The notes under the pieces are model-generated. The model worked only from the letters and a program-made list of their open reading frames with translations. It did no database searches and had not been told where the DNA came from. A program made the translations under genes and the position numbers. This document shows, in pieces, positions 1 to 9,519 of a DNA stretch of 64,000 bases (the first letter of the stretch is position 1; every line of letters starts with the position of its first letter). The stretch is from KBS-83 sp051025295. GTDB lineage: Bacteria > Acidobacteriota > Terriglobia > Terriglobales > Acidobacteriaceae. The DNA lies in NCBI GenBank assembly GCA_051025295.1, contig JBMGJV010000017.1. One strand, 5' to 3'.

Positions 1-120
1 GCACAAGACATCCACGCCCACATTGCTGCAACAGCTGCAGGTGAGGAGAGCGTGCGAGCAGACCACACCTGCAAAGCAGACACAGTGCCAGGCCCAGTTC
101 TGAAACTTTGAGGAGACCCG

Positions 121-3100
121 ATGTCCCAGCGTTTGCAACAGATCATATTGAGTGCTGTAGCGGTTACGTGTGTCTCGGTCGCGGCGGCCGTTCCCGCCCT
201 CGCGCAGACCGCAGTCAGTGGCGCCATCGTCGGCAGTATCAGCGATCCGTCCGGCGCACGCGTTCCCAGCGCGACAGTCACCGTCGTCGACAACGGCACC
301 AATGCGAGCAGCCAAACAACGGCCGACAGCGCCGGTAATTTTCGTTTTCCCAACCTTGCGCCCGGCGTGTACACCGTCACCGTCTCCGCGCCCGGCTTCG
401 AGCAGACGCAAAATCAACGGGTCAAGGTTGACGTTGGTCAGCCCACCACGCTCGATGAGCGGTTGACCCTCGGAGCCAACTCGCAGACCGTGCAGGTCGA
501 CATTGGCGATCCGCTGATCAACACCGAGACCAACGACTTCTCCAGCAACGTGAACCAGGTGCAAATCGACAATCTGCCGATCAACGGCCGCCGCTGGTCG
601 AACTTCGCCCTGTTGACGCCCGGCGCCAATCCGGACGGCGGCTTCGGCCTGATCTCGTTCCGCGGCATCTCCGGCCTGCTGAACAACAACACGATCGACG
701 GTGGCGACGACAACCAGGCCTTCTTCTCGGAGGCGCGCGGACGCACTCGCCTCAGCTACACATTTACCCAGTCCGCCGTGCAGGAGTTCCAGGTCAACAC
801 CTCGAACTACTCGGCGCAGTATGGCCGCAGCGCCGGCGCGGTGGTCAACACCGTCTCGAAGAGCGGCACCAATCAGTTCCACGGCTCCGGCTTCTGGTAC
901 TGGCGCGATAACGAATTCGGCGCGACCAACCCATTCTTCCTCCGGACCGTGCTGAACTCCGCGTCCCCCACTGGCATCAGCAGCATCCACATCAAGCCGA
1001 AGGACAAGCGCCATCAGTGGGGCGGCACGTTCGGTGGCCCGCTGGTCAAGGACAAGCTGTTCTTCTTCTACGCGTACGACCAGCAGCACCGGAACTTTCC
1101 CGGAGTCTCGGCCACGTCGAGCCCCACCTATCTCAGCCTCAGCAGTTCCTCCCAGGCGACGCTCGCCAGCCGCGGCGTCACAGCCGCGCAAACCGCCGCC
1201 GCCCAGCAGTACCTGCTCAGCCTGACCGGCGTAGTGCCGCGCGTCGGCGACCAGATCATCAACTTCCCCAAGCTCGACTGGCACATCAGCGACAAGCACA
1301 CGGCTTCGATCGAGTACAACCGCGCGCGCTGGAATTCGCCCGCCGGCATCCAGACCAGTCCTGTCGTGTCACGCGGCATCGCCAGCTTCGGCAATGACTT
1401 CGCCAAGATCGATTCGATCATCGGCCGGCTCGACAGCACCTTCAGTCCGAACTTCAGCAACCAGATCCGTTACCAATACGGTCGCGACTTCGAATACGAG
1501 TTCTCGCAGGCGCCTGCGGCGGGTGAGCCGCTCACCGGTCCCAACAATTTCCCGCCATCGGTCAGCCTGGGCGGCGGCGGCCTCACCTACGGCAAGCCGA
1601 ACTTCCTCAATCGCCGCGCGTATCCCGACGAACACCGCAACCAGGCGACCGACACCATCACGCAGGTGATCGGGCGCCACACCCTGACCTACGGCGCGGA
1701 CTACAACAACGTCGAAGATCGCTCGGACAATCTGTTTGCCGAGGAGGGTGTCTACAGCTACTCCAACCTCGCCAACTGGATCACTGACTTCGCCTACCCG
1801 ACCTCGCCCCGCTGCGATGCAGCCCGCGATGCCAAGGCCGGCACGCTGCCTTGCTACACCAGCTACACGCAGGGCTTTGGCCGCTCGGCATTCGACTTCA
1901 ACACGAATGAAGTCGCCGGCTTCCTGCAGGACGACTGGAAGGTCCTGCCGAACCTGACACTCAACCTCGGCATGCGCTACGAGTACCAGAACCAGCCCAA
2001 CCCGCAACTGCCGAACGCCGCCTTCCCGCTCACCCGGCAGTTCCCCAGCGACCGCACAGACATCGGCCCGCGCTTGGGCTTCGCGTATGACCCGTATGGC
2101 AACGGCAAGACGGTAGTGCGCGGCGGATACGGCATCTACTACGGGCGGCTCGAGAACTCGACCATCTACAACGCCATCATCAACACCGGCAATGCCGGCG
2201 GCCAGATCCAGGTCACGCTCAATAATGCGTCGAAGGGTGCGCCGCTCTTTCCGCAGACATTGACCGCTGCGGCAGCCAATCCAACCGCCAAGCCGAACAT
2301 CGTCTACTTCCAGCCCGGCTTCAAGCTGCCCCAGGTACAGCAGGCCGATCTCGCCGTGCAGCGGGATATCGGATGGAACACGGTCTTTTCCGTCAACTAC
2401 CTGCTCAGCCTGGGCCGGCGTCTGCCCACGTTCGTGGACACCAACATCGCACCTGCCACCAGTGCGGTGACGTATACCATTAAGAACGGCAGCGTCGCCG
2501 GTCTTACACCGCGGCTGGCGCGCCTCGACGGGCAGAGCTTCACGCTGCCGCTCTACACGCAGCGCATCAACCCCAACTTCGGTCAGCTCAGCCAGATCGA
2601 AAGCGAAGTCAATTCCAACTACCACGCGCTCGTCGTCGAGGCGCAGCACCGGCTGCAGCACGGCTTGCAGTTCGACCTGAACTACACCTGGTCCAAGGCG
2701 ATCGACGATGGGCAGACGTCGACCACCTTCAGCAGCGCGAACACGCCGACGGATCCCTACAACCTCGGCTTCGACCGCGGGATCTCGAGCTTCGACATCC
2801 GCAGCCGGTTCGTCGGCACCATGGTCTGGCAGCCGCACGTGCCGGTCAGCAACCGGCTGGTCTCGGCGGCGGTCAACGGCTGGGAGCTCGCACCGGTCGT
2901 CATCCTCTCCTCCGGCGCGCCGTATTCGGCGACGATCAGCGGCGGCGTCAACGGCGTACCGGGCCAGAACAGCATCAACGGCAGCGGCGGCAATACAGGC
3001 ATCGACGAGTTTCTGCCGCTGCTCGGCCGCAACACGTTCAAGCAGCCGCGCATCTCGAACGTCGACCTGCGCGCCTCCCGCAGCTACACCGTCCACGAGA

Positions 3101-3321
3101 AGTACCGGGTCGAGGCGCTCGCCGAGGCCTTCAACCTGTTCAACCGCTTCCAGGTCACCGGCGTGCAGAACACGGCGTACTCACTCAGCGGCACCACGCT
3201 CACACCGCAGGCCACCAACAGCGGCAGCGCAAACGTGGCGACCTTCGGCACAGCGACTTCGGCCGGCAACGGCATCTACCGCGAACGCCAGTTGCAACTC
3301 GCGCTGCGCTTCGAGTTCTAG
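121..3321 (+). CDS. Oar-like TonB-dependent receptor with carboxypeptidase-regulatory domain
   Basis: This 1066-residue outer-membrane protein starts with a cleavable signal peptide of about 29 residues ending in ALAQ. A carboxypeptidase regulatory-like beta-sandwich follows at residues 30-110 (motifs GSISDPSGARVPSATV and GNFRFPNLAPGVYTVTV). Next come a plug-like region (QIDNLPINGRRWSNF, near 150) and a long beta-barrel rich in aromatic residues that ends in LALRFEF with a terminal Phe, as outer-membrane barrels usually do. Length and order match the Oar/SusC-like receptors expanded in Acidobacteriota. The family imports large substrates such as glycans or peptides with TonB energy; the substrate here cannot be read from sequence. 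GAGGAG lies 6 nt before the ATG. No SusD-like partner is adjacent. A strong terminator follows. Confidence 0.93.
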   Translation: MSQRLQQIILSAVAVTCVSVAAAVPALAQTAVSGAIVGSISDPSGARVPSATVTVVDNGTNASSQTTADSAGNFRFPNLAPGVYTVTVSAPGFEQTQNQRVKVDVGQPTTLDERLTLGANSQTVQVDIGDPLINTETNDFSSNVNQVQIDNLPINGRRWSNFALLTPGANPDGGFGLISFRGISGLLNNNTIDGGDDNQAFFSEARGRTRLSYTFTQSAVQEFQVNTSNYSAQYGRSAGAVVNTVSKSGTNQFHGSGFWYWRDNEFGATNPFFLRTVLNSASPTGISSIHIKPKDKRHQWGGTFGGPLVKDKLFFFYAYDQQHRNFPGVSATSSPTYLSLSSSSQATLASRGVTAAQTAAAQQYLLSLTGVVPRVGDQIINFPKLDWHISDKHTASIEYNRARWNSPAGIQTSPVVSRGIASFGNDFAKIDSIIGRLDSTFSPNFSNQIRYQYGRDFEYEFSQAPAAGEPLTGPNNFPPSVSLGGGGLTYGKPNFLNRRAYPDEHRNQATDTITQVIGRHTLTYGADYNNVEDRSDNLFAEEGVYSYSNLANWITDFAYPTSPRCDAARDAKAGTLPCYTSYTQGFGRSAFDFNTNEVAGFLQDDWKVLPNLTLNLGMRYEYQNQPNPQLPNAAFPLTRQFPSDRTDIGPRLGFAYDPYGNGKTVVRGGYGIYYGRLENSTIYNAIINTGNAGGQIQVTLNNASKGAPLFPQTLTAAAANPTAKPNIVYFQPGFKLPQVQQADLAVQRDIGWNTVFSVNYLLSLGRRLPTFVDTNIAPATSAVTYTIKNGSVAGLTPRLARLDGQSFTLPLYTQRINPNFGQLSQIESEVNSNYHALVVEAQHRLQHGLQFDLNYTWSKAIDDGQTSTTFSSANTPTDPYNLGFDRGISSFDIRSRFVGTMVWQPHVPVSNRLVSAAVNGWELAPVVILSSGAPYSATISGGVNGVPGQNSINGSGGNTGIDEFLPLLGRNTFKQPRISNVDLRASRSYTVHEKYRVEALAEAFNLFNRFQVTGVQNTAYSLSGTTLTPQATNSGSANVATFGTATSAGNGIYRERQLQLALRFEF

Positions 3322-3345
3322 CGCAGCATCCACACCTGCAATAGC

Positions 3346-3377
3346 AAAGGCCGGCTCTCCATGAGCCGGCCCTTTTT
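3346..3377 (+). terminator. Intrinsic terminator after the Oar-like receptor
   Basis: A perfect 9-bp GC-rich stem (GGCCGGCTC / GAGCCGGCC) has a 5-nt loop and is followed by CTTTTT. Three A residues precede the stem, so it could also work weakly for the converging gene on the minus strand. Confidence 0.9.
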
Positions 3378-3388
3378 CAGCAAGGAAG

Positions 3389-3973
3389 TCACCCCATGTA
3401 GATCACGTGCACGTACGTCCCCGTGCGCGGGTTGTAAGCCAGGTAGTACCCCGGATCGTCCGGGTCGGGGTAGATGACAATGTCATCCGCGCCCCACAGC
3501 CAGTCGCTCACGTATGGATAGTCAAACGGCGCCACCGCCCAGTTCCATCCGTTGAACCAGAAGCGCCGCGGGTCGCCCCCGGACAGCCGCCAGCGATGCT
3601 CCGGGCCGAAGCCGCCATTCCACTGCCCGTGCTCCCACGGGTGCTCGAGCCGGTAGTGCGGATTGCCGGGGCCGTAGTCGTGGCCCACCCAGCGCTCATC
3701 ATTCCGGCGACCCTGGTCATTACCGCGCCGCTCGTCCACATGGGGTGCGTTCGGGTGCCCCGGAGCGTCGCGGTAGTCGCGATTGTCGGGCGGCCGCGGC
3801 GTGCCCCGGTACGGTTCGGGCCCGCGCATGGGAGGTTGATGAGTCGGCTGCATGCCGCCGCCCGGAGGCCCTCCGGGAGTCATCGGTGCAGGCGGCCCAC
3901 CGGGGCGTCCGCCATGCTGGGCCACAGCCGGAACAGCGCTCAAGGCCAACGAGAGAAACAGGATTCGCAGCAA
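3389..3973 (-). CDS. Secreted Gly/Pro/His-rich protein of unknown function
   Basis: I place the start at a TTG at 3973 because AGGAGG lies exactly 6 nt upstream and the product then opens with a clean signal peptide (MLRILFLSLALSAVPAVAQ). A longer GTG start at 4039 would put an Arg-rich stretch before the signal. The mature part begins with a long Gly/Pro/Arg/Asp-rich low-complexity stretch. It ends in an aromatic-rich region of about 75 residues (FWFNGWNWAVAPFDYPYVSDWLW, broken here for reading, then IVIYPDPDDPGYYLAYNPR). Such endings occur in small envelope proteins of soil bacteria, but I recognise no named domain. The gene is convergent with the receptor and lies downstream of the M23 peptidase on the same strand. 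Confidence 0.7.
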   Translation of the reverse strand: MLRILFLSLALSAVPAVAQHGGRPGGPPAPMTPGGPPGGGMQPTHQPPMRGPEPYRGTPRPPDNRDYRDAPGHPNAPHVDERRGNDQGRRNDERWVGHDYGPGNPHYRLEHPWEHGQWNGGFGPEHRWRLSGGDPRRFWFNGWNWAVAPFDYPYVSDWLWGADDIVIYPDPDDPGYYLAYNPRTGTYVHVIYMG

Positions 3974-4092
3974 TCGCCACCTCCTCGCACGCCGGCTAGG
4001 ATGCCAGCGGTCCAGGGCCGGGTAGCCCCTGCGGGGCACCGCACGACCGGCTGCGAAGAAGCTTCAGCGACTCACTTCAGGAGCGTGGCGGA

Positions 4093-5055
4093 TCAGAGCA
4101 TGCCGGCAGTGCTGGCGCTGCCCGAGCTCGTGTGGTTCGAGGCAAACTCCTGCAGCGTCTCGCTCATGTACTTGTGCGGGTTCACCGGCGAGTCGTGCAG
4201 GCGCACTTCGTAGTGCAGGTGCGGGCCGGTCGAGCGGCCCTCGCTGCCGACGTAGCCAATGATGTCCCCGCGGCGAACGTCCTGCCCGGCGGTCACAGCG
4301 AACCCGGACAGGTGACCGTAGGCCGTGTGGATGCCGTGACCGTGGTCGATCACGACCTCGCGTCCGTAGCCGCTCGCCGGCCCGGCCATCAGCACGGTGC
4401 CGTCTGCGGGGGCGCGGATCGGCTCACCCATCGGCGCCGAGATATCGATGCCCTTGTGGAACGCGCCCTCCCCGTTGAACGGGTCCTGGCGCTCGCCGAA
4501 CGAGCTGGTGATCTGCCCCACCACCGGCCACAGGCTCGGTGAGTCGGCCGAAACATCCCAGTCGGACGCATCGCCGAAGCCAAACTTCGGCGCCAGCGCG
4601 CGACGCATGCGTCCGGAAAGAGCCGAACGGCGCAGGCTGGTGAGCTGGTCGAGCGTCTGGACATAAGTGCCGGGACCCGGAGCGTCGCTCAGCACGCTGG
4701 TTGAGGCAACGGCGGCCGTCGCCGGCTTGGTCTCATGCCCCTGGCGCAGCCCGTACAGCGCGGTCACCTGGTTCGCCAGCGAGCCGAGCGAGGCCACCTG
4801 CACATCCTTCTGCTTCGCCACCTGCTGCATGTTCAGGTAGTCGTGCCGCAGGGCTTCCTTCTCGGAGCGAATCTGGTTGTAGTGGGCGGTCTTCAGCAGC
4901 ATCCGGCTATAGGAGCCGGCCATGCCCGTCATCGTGAACAGGCCGACCAGCGCCGCCGCGACGAACACGTAGGCATAGTGCAGCGGAACCGGGACCTTGC
5001 GGAGCTGGCCATCCTCTTCCCTGGCAACAAAGATGATGTAGTAGCGCTTTCGCAA
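4093..5055 (-). CDS. M23-family peptidoglycan endopeptidase, membrane-anchored
   Basis: The 320-residue protein has a short cytoplasmic N-terminus, one membrane segment at about residues 26-47, a coiled-coil-like stretch at 50-100 and a C-terminal LytM/M23 domain. The zinc ligands are visible: H200 and D204 in HKGID, H248 in YGHLS, and H279/H281 in GPHLHYE. Family members cut peptide cross-links in peptidoglycan or, when degenerate, activate amidases. The full ligand set argues for an active enzyme. The start codon is TTG, supported by GGAGGG 9 nt upstream. The last residues (GSASTAGML) are low complexity. Confidence 0.9.
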   Translation of the reverse strand: MRKRYYIIFVAREEDGQLRKVPVPLHYAYVFVAAALVGLFTMTGMAGSYSRMLLKTAHYNQIRSEKEALRHDYLNMQQVAKQKDVQVASLGSLANQVTALYGLRQGHETKPATAAVASTSVLSDAPGPGTYVQTLDQLTSLRRSALSGRMRRALAPKFGFGDASDWDVSADSPSLWPVVGQITSSFGERQDPFNGEGAFHKGIDISAPMGEPIRAPADGTVLMAGPASGYGREVVIDHGHGIHTAYGHLSGFAVTAGQDVRRGDIIGYVGSEGRSTGPHLHYEVRLHDSPVNPHKYMSETLQEFASNHTSSGSASTAGML

Positions 5056-5294
5056 GCTCCTGATCCCTCCAGATGTCTGTGTGGTTCCGTCAGCCTCAGA
5101 GATACAGACGAGGCAAATGCCATTCGGGCCGACGCATTCCTAAGGCTACCAAACTGGGAATCGGACCAGCAACCAGACCGAAGTGTAGCCGCCGACCCCT
5201 TGCGGTGACCCAGACGGCCACCACAACCCGCAGACGCCGCCCGACGCGGCACCCTTCAAAGGGATGAAATTCACCGTCCTGTGCGTTGCTACCC

Positions 5295-5317
5295 AGAAGA
5301 ATAATAATTATTCTTCT
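5295..5317. promoter_or_regulatory. 23-bp palindrome upstream of catalase, PerR/Fur-like box
   Basis: Two perfect 11-bp arms (AGAAGAATAAT and ATTATTCTTCT) flank a single central A at 5306. The inner 15 bp, GAATAAT-A-ATTATTC, has the 7-1-7 layout of PerR/Fur-family operators. It sits about 30 nt before the catalase start and is AT-rich within very GC-rich DNA. I infer that a peroxide- or iron-sensing Fur-family repressor controls the catalase. No such regulator gene is in the window. Confidence 0.7.
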
Positions 5318-5347
5318 CGTTAGGTTCGGTTGGACCAGAGGAGCTTT

Positions 5348-6940
5348 ATGGCAGAGAGCACAAACGGCACGCACCAGAACGGCCATGTCAGCCCTAGCGG
5401 CATACATGAAGACGTCGATCTGAACACACCCACCATGACCACAAGCAGCGGCCGTCCGGTGGGGGACAACCAGAACTCTGTTTCCGCCGGCGCGCGCGGC
5501 CCCCTGCTCCTGCAGGACTATCTTCTCTTCGAGAAGATGGCGCACTTCAACCGGGAGCGCGTTCCCGAGCGCGTCGTCCATGCCAAGGGCTCGGGCGCCT
5601 ACGGCACCTTCACGGTCACGCACGACATCACCAAGTACACCTCGGCCAAGCTATTCTCGAAGGTCGGCAACCAGTGTGAGCTGATCGCCCGCTTCTCGAC
5701 CGTCGGCGGCGAGAAGGGTTCCGCCGACACCGCGCGCGACCCCCGCGGCTTCGCGGTCAAGTTCTATACCGAAGAGGGCAACTGGGACATGGTCGGCAAC
5801 AACACGCCGATCTTCTTCATCCGTGACCCGCTCAAGTTCGGCGACTTCATCCACACCCAGAAGCGCTGCCCGCAGAGCAATCTCAAGTCCCCCACCATGA
5901 TGTGGGACTTCTGGTCGCTCTCGCCCGAGTCGCTCCACCAGGTCTCCTTCCTGTTCAGCGACCGCGGCACGCCGGATGGCTACCGCCACATGAACGGCTA
6001 CTCCAGCCACACCTTCTCGCTGATCAACGCGAAGAATGAACTCTTCTTCGTCAAGTGGCACTTCAAGACCGCCCAGGGCAACAAGACCCTCAGCGCCGCC
6101 GAAGCGGAGCGCCTGGCCGGCTCCGATCCCGACTACTCGCAGCGCGACCTCTTCCACTCCATCGAAAAGGGCAACTTCCCCAAGTGGAATGTGAAGATCC
6201 AGGTCATGCCGGAGAGCGAGGTGGACAACTTCCACTTCAATCCGTTCGACCTGACCAAGGTCTGGCCGCACGGGGACTATCCGCTGATTGATGTCGGTGT
6301 GATGGAGCTGAATCGCAACCCCGTGAACTACTTTGCCGAGATTGAGCAGTCGGCCTACAACCCCGTCAACATCGTGCCGGGCATGGGCTACTCGCCCGAC
6401 AAGATGCTGCAGGCGCGCCTCGTCTCCTACCCGGATGCGCACCGCTACCGCATCGGTGTGAACTATGAAGCGCTGCCGGTCAACCGTCCGCGCTGCCCTG
6501 TGCACACCTACAACCGCGATGGCGCGATGCGCTTCGACGACAACGGTGGCTCGGCCCCGAACTACGAGCCGAACTCCTTTGGCGGCCCGAAGGAGAACCC
6601 GCAGTACATGGACCGGCCGGAGAGCCTGAGCGGCGAGCCGGCGGCCCGCTACAACCATCGCCATGACAAGAACCAGGACGACTACGCGCAGGTGACAGCG
6701 TTCTGGAACATGCTGAAGCCGGACGAACGCGAGCGCCTGGTCGAGAACATCGCCGGCGGCCTGGGCCAGACCTCCCGCGAGATCCAGCTTCGCCAGTTGC
6801 CGCACTTCTACAAGGCGCACAAGGACTACGGTGCAGCCGTCGAGAAGGCGCTCGACGGCGTGCGGGAGAAGCTCTCCGTCGCACAGCACGAGCCCGACCT
6901 CGCCGAGGTGGGCGCGGGCGATCGTCGGCCCGAGAAGTAG
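5348..6940 (+). CDS. katA: Catalase, heme monofunctional
   Basis: The 530-residue cytoplasmic enzyme breaks hydrogen peroxide into water and oxygen. Hallmarks include the distal histidine region (RVVHAKGSGAYGTF), the distal Asn region (GNNTPIFFIRDPLKFGDFIH), the NADPH/heme-pocket segments and the proximal heme-tyrosine region (RLVSYPDAHRYRIG). It is somewhat longer than compact clade-3 catalases (about 480-500 residues) because of N- and C-terminal extensions. I chose the ATG at 5348 over an in-frame TTG at 5330 because GAGGAG lies just before it. A PerR/Fur-like palindrome lies upstream and a strong terminator downstream, so it is a single-gene unit. Confidence 0.97.
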   Translation: MAESTNGTHQNGHVSPSGIHEDVDLNTPTMTTSSGRPVGDNQNSVSAGARGPLLLQDYLLFEKMAHFNRERVPERVVHAKGSGAYGTFTVTHDITKYTSAKLFSKVGNQCELIARFSTVGGEKGSADTARDPRGFAVKFYTEEGNWDMVGNNTPIFFIRDPLKFGDFIHTQKRCPQSNLKSPTMMWDFWSLSPESLHQVSFLFSDRGTPDGYRHMNGYSSHTFSLINAKNELFFVKWHFKTAQGNKTLSAAEAERLAGSDPDYSQRDLFHSIEKGNFPKWNVKIQVMPESEVDNFHFNPFDLTKVWPHGDYPLIDVGVMELNRNPVNYFAEIEQSAYNPVNIVPGMGYSPDKMLQARLVSYPDAHRYRIGVNYEALPVNRPRCPVHTYNRDGAMRFDDNGGSAPNYEPNSFGGPKENPQYMDRPESLSGEPAARYNHRHDKNQDDYAQVTAFWNMLKPDERERLVENIAGGLGQTSREIQLRQLPHFYKAHKDYGAAVEKALDGVREKLSVAQHEPDLAEVGAGDRRPEK

Positions 6941-6962
6941 ATCCATCCACGAGGTAACAGAC

Positions 6963-6991
6963 GGGGCGGGCTCAGGCCTGCCCCTTTTTTT
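6963..6991 (+). terminator. Intrinsic terminator after katA
   Basis: A 9-bp stem (GGGGCGGGC / GCCTGCCCC, one G-T pair) with a TCAG loop is followed by seven T residues. Confidence 0.93.
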
Positions 6992-7082
6992 GTCTGCCAG
7001 ATCTCGCGCTATGTTTCGGGGCTATCGTGCTGGCGAGTGTTTCAATGGCCGCACAGGCTGCTAGTGGAGACGGGTTAGCCAA

Positions 7083-8060
7083 ATGGGAGCACGCGAGCGG
7101 GCCATCCTCGAAGCCATCCGGACGCGCAGCCGCGCGTCCGGCGCAGTGCGCGTCGGCATCGGCGACGACGCGGCCGTGCTCGCCCTTCGGCCCGATGACG
7201 AACTGGTGGTCACCACCGATCTGTCACTCGAAGACGTACATTTCCGTCGCGCGTGGCATCCGCCCGAGGCAGTCGGGCGCAAGTGCCTCGCCCGCGGCCT
7301 CAGCGATGTCGCCGCCATGGGCGCGCGCCCGCTCGCAGCCTTTCTCTCGCTCGCCGTGCCGAAGGACATGACGCAGCACCGCGGTGCGGCGAAGAGCTGG
7401 GTCGACCGCTTCTACGACGGCCTGCTCTCGCTCGCCGATGAGTGCGCCGTGCCGCTCGCGGGCGGCGACCTGGCACAGTCGCCGCTTCAAGCCTCGGCGG
7501 ACATCGTGGTGCTTGGCAGCGTCGAGCGTGGCCGCGCACTGCTGCGCTCCGGCGCACGCCCGGGCGATCTGCTCTACTGCACCGGAACCTTGGGCGGAGC
7601 CGCCGCGGAGCTGCGCGCGCTCACCGCGTCACCGCGCCACTTCCGCAACGTCGCCAACGCGCCGCTCGAGCATCCGCACTTCTTCCCGCAGCCGCGTCTC
7701 GCGGTCGGGCAGGCGCTGGTCCGGCGACGGCTCGCAACCGCGGCAATCGACATCAGCGACGGACTCTCCGTCGACCTCGAACACCTCTGCACCGAATCCG
7801 GATTGCGCGCCGAAGTAGAACAGTCATTGCTGCCAGTCGCGACCGGCGCCACGCTCGACGACGCACTCCACGGCGGCGATGACTACGAAGTGCTTTTCAC
7901 CGCACCCGAGCCGGCAGTGATCCCGCGCCGCATCGCCGGTGTTCCCGTGAATCGCATCGGACGCATGCTGCGCACCTCGCGCTCGAAGCCGGCCATCACG
8001 ATCGTCCAGAGCGATGGAACGCAAGCAGCACTCGCGGTGAAGGGCTGGGAGCACTTTTGA
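7083..8060 (+). CDS. thiL: Thiamine-monophosphate kinase
   Basis: The 325-residue enzyme phosphorylates thiamine monophosphate to the active cofactor thiamine diphosphate in the cytoplasm. Family marks of the PurM/ThiL fold are clear: GIGDDAAVLA near residue 25, TTDLSLEDVHFRR near 45, AGGDLAQSPL in the middle and HGGDDYEVLFTAP near residue 262. The length matches the family. No other thiamine genes and no TPP riboswitch are nearby, so it stands alone here. It converges with the nicotinamide phosphoribosyltransferase gene with only 16 bp between the stops. Confidence 0.95.
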   Translation: MGARERAILEAIRTRSRASGAVRVGIGDDAAVLALRPDDELVVTTDLSLEDVHFRRAWHPPEAVGRKCLARGLSDVAAMGARPLAAFLSLAVPKDMTQHRGAAKSWVDRFYDGLLSLADECAVPLAGGDLAQSPLQASADIVVLGSVERGRALLRSGARPGDLLYCTGTLGGAAAELRALTASPRHFRNVANAPLEHPHFFPQPRLAVGQALVRRRLATAAIDISDGLSVDLEHLCTESGLRAEVEQSLLPVATGATLDDALHGGDDYEVLFTAPEPAVIPRRIAGVPVNRIGRMLRTSRSKPAITIVQSDGTQAALAVKGWEHF

Positions 8061-8076
8061 TCACTGCAACAAGGTG

Positions 8077-9510
8077 CTAGCCTGCAGCCTCGCTTGCTCG
8101 CCTGCGCACATCCGCCAGGCTCTGGTGCCGCAGCACCTCACCATCGCGGAACACTGGCTGCAGTAAATCGCCGGCCATCTCGCCGTTCCCCGGACAATGC
8201 ACCGTCTCGAGTCCACGTTCAGTCCGGATCAGCGCAAGCTTGCCCCGCTTGGACTCTTTGCCGGCGTCCGTCACCGGATCCTTGAAGACATCGCGCAACT
8301 CTCCATCCACAATCGCGGCAGAGCACTTGAAGGCAAAGCGCTGCGTGTCCCGATGCACACGCTGCAGCAGCGCACCACCCATGCCGAAGATCAGGTTTGC
8401 CGCGGACCAGTGCTCGGCGAGTAGGGCATCGAGAATGCGCTCGATCGACTCGAGCCCTACGCCATCACCCCACAGCAGGCGCACCTTGGGGTGCAGCAAC
8501 TTGTAACCGCTCTGGTTTTGCGTGCTGCCGAACCGCTCCGCCAGCAGCGGCAGCAACCGCAGCAGCACCTCCACCGGATCGCCTGAGTCCGGCCGCAGCA
8601 CCAGCAGCCCATCGCGCGCGAGCACCACGTCGCGCAGCGTGCGCCCAAACATCTCTCCCGCCGCGCGGAACACGTCGAAGCTATCGACCACGATCGACAC
8701 AATGCCGTCCGGGTACTGCTCGAGCACATTGCGGTACGCGTCAATCTCATGCGCGCGCCCCCACGCCGTCATCGTGCTGTGCTCGGTGGCAACCACCGAT
8801 GTCGATGGCATCCAGTCCTCGGTCGCGTCCCCTCGGTAGTGCGCACGCAGCAGCACATTCGCGATCAGCGTGTCCGAAGTGCGGAAATGGACCAGGTGTG
8901 CCGCGCCGCCGATTGCGGCCGACTCTTCCGACGACACGCCGCGATAGCCGAAGTCGTGCAGCATCCTGTGCGCTGCCGCAGGCTCGTCGCCGCTGCGCCC
9001 GAGCGCGCTCCGGAGCACCTGCAGAATCGCACCCGACAGGCTCGCCACGGTCACGGGATACCAGACCTTCAGCAGCAGCGTCTCCAGAAAGTTCGTCAGC
9101 CAGCAGCACGCCGGGTCCGTGTTGCGGATCGTCATCAGCACATTATGCGTGGGCACCAGCATGCCTTCGGGCACGGCGCGGATCTCGACCGGCAGCCGGC
9201 CTCCGTGGCGCTCGACGATGTGCATCCAGCCCTCGCGATTGAAGATGCCGCGACTGCCGAAGTGTGCCGCGGCCAGCCGGTCGGCCTCGTCCACATCTGC
9301 CGCCGTCACGACTGCACCAGCGAGATAGCTGCGCAGATAGGGCTGCAATCCAAAGAACGTCGTCGCCGGAAAGCGGCCGCCGCGCGACTCCAGGTAGCTG
9401 TAGATCTCGCTGGTGCCGGGCGGGTACTGCCGCCAGTGCGTCAGCTTGTAGCTGTCGCTCCGCAGCGGAAATGGAACATGCGGAACCAGCGAGTTGAGCG
9501 GACCAGGCAT
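8077..9510 (-). CDS. nadV: Nicotinamide phosphoribosyltransferase
   Basis: The 477-residue protein matches the NAMPT/NadV family, which joins nicotinamide to PRPP to make NMN for NAD salvage. Seen motifs are the N-terminal SDSYKLTHWRQYPPGTSEIYSY, broken as SDSYKLTHW and PPGTSEIYSYLESRGG, then DFGYRGVSSEESA, the PRPP/active-site segments VVDSFDVFRA and LRPDSGDPVEVLLR, and GMGGALLQRVHRDTQRFA. An in-frame TTG at 9582 would add 24 unrelated residues, so I use the ATG at 9510. That start has a TACACT hexamer 9 nt upstream and no Shine-Dalgarno. No NMN adenylyltransferase or Nudix partner is adjacent. Confidence 0.93.
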   Translation of the reverse strand: MPGPLNSLVPHVPFPLRSDSYKLTHWRQYPPGTSEIYSYLESRGGRFPATTFFGLQPYLRSYLAGAVVTAADVDEADRLAAAHFGSRGIFNREGWMHIVERHGGRLPVEIRAVPEGMLVPTHNVLMTIRNTDPACCWLTNFLETLLLKVWYPVTVASLSGAILQVLRSALGRSGDEPAAAHRMLHDFGYRGVSSEESAAIGGAAHLVHFRTSDTLIANVLLRAHYRGDATEDWMPSTSVVATEHSTMTAWGRAHEIDAYRNVLEQYPDGIVSIVVDSFDVFRAAGEMFGRTLRDVVLARDGLLVLRPDSGDPVEVLLRLLPLLAERFGSTQNQSGYKLLHPKVRLLWGDGVGLESIERILDALLAEHWSAANLIFGMGGALLQRVHRDTQRFAFKCSAAIVDGELRDVFKDPVTDAGKESKRGKLALIRTERGLETVHCPGNGEMAGDLLQPVFRDGEVLRHQSLADVRRRASEAAG

Positions 9511-9519
9511 CGACCGACC

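Noticed and set aside
1369..3096. 575-codon frame antisense to the receptor gene
   Set aside because: No recognisable domain or ribosome site; a shadow of the sense gene.
5651..6946. 431-codon frame antisense to catalase
   Set aside because: Shadow frame; the catalase on the other strand is unambiguous.
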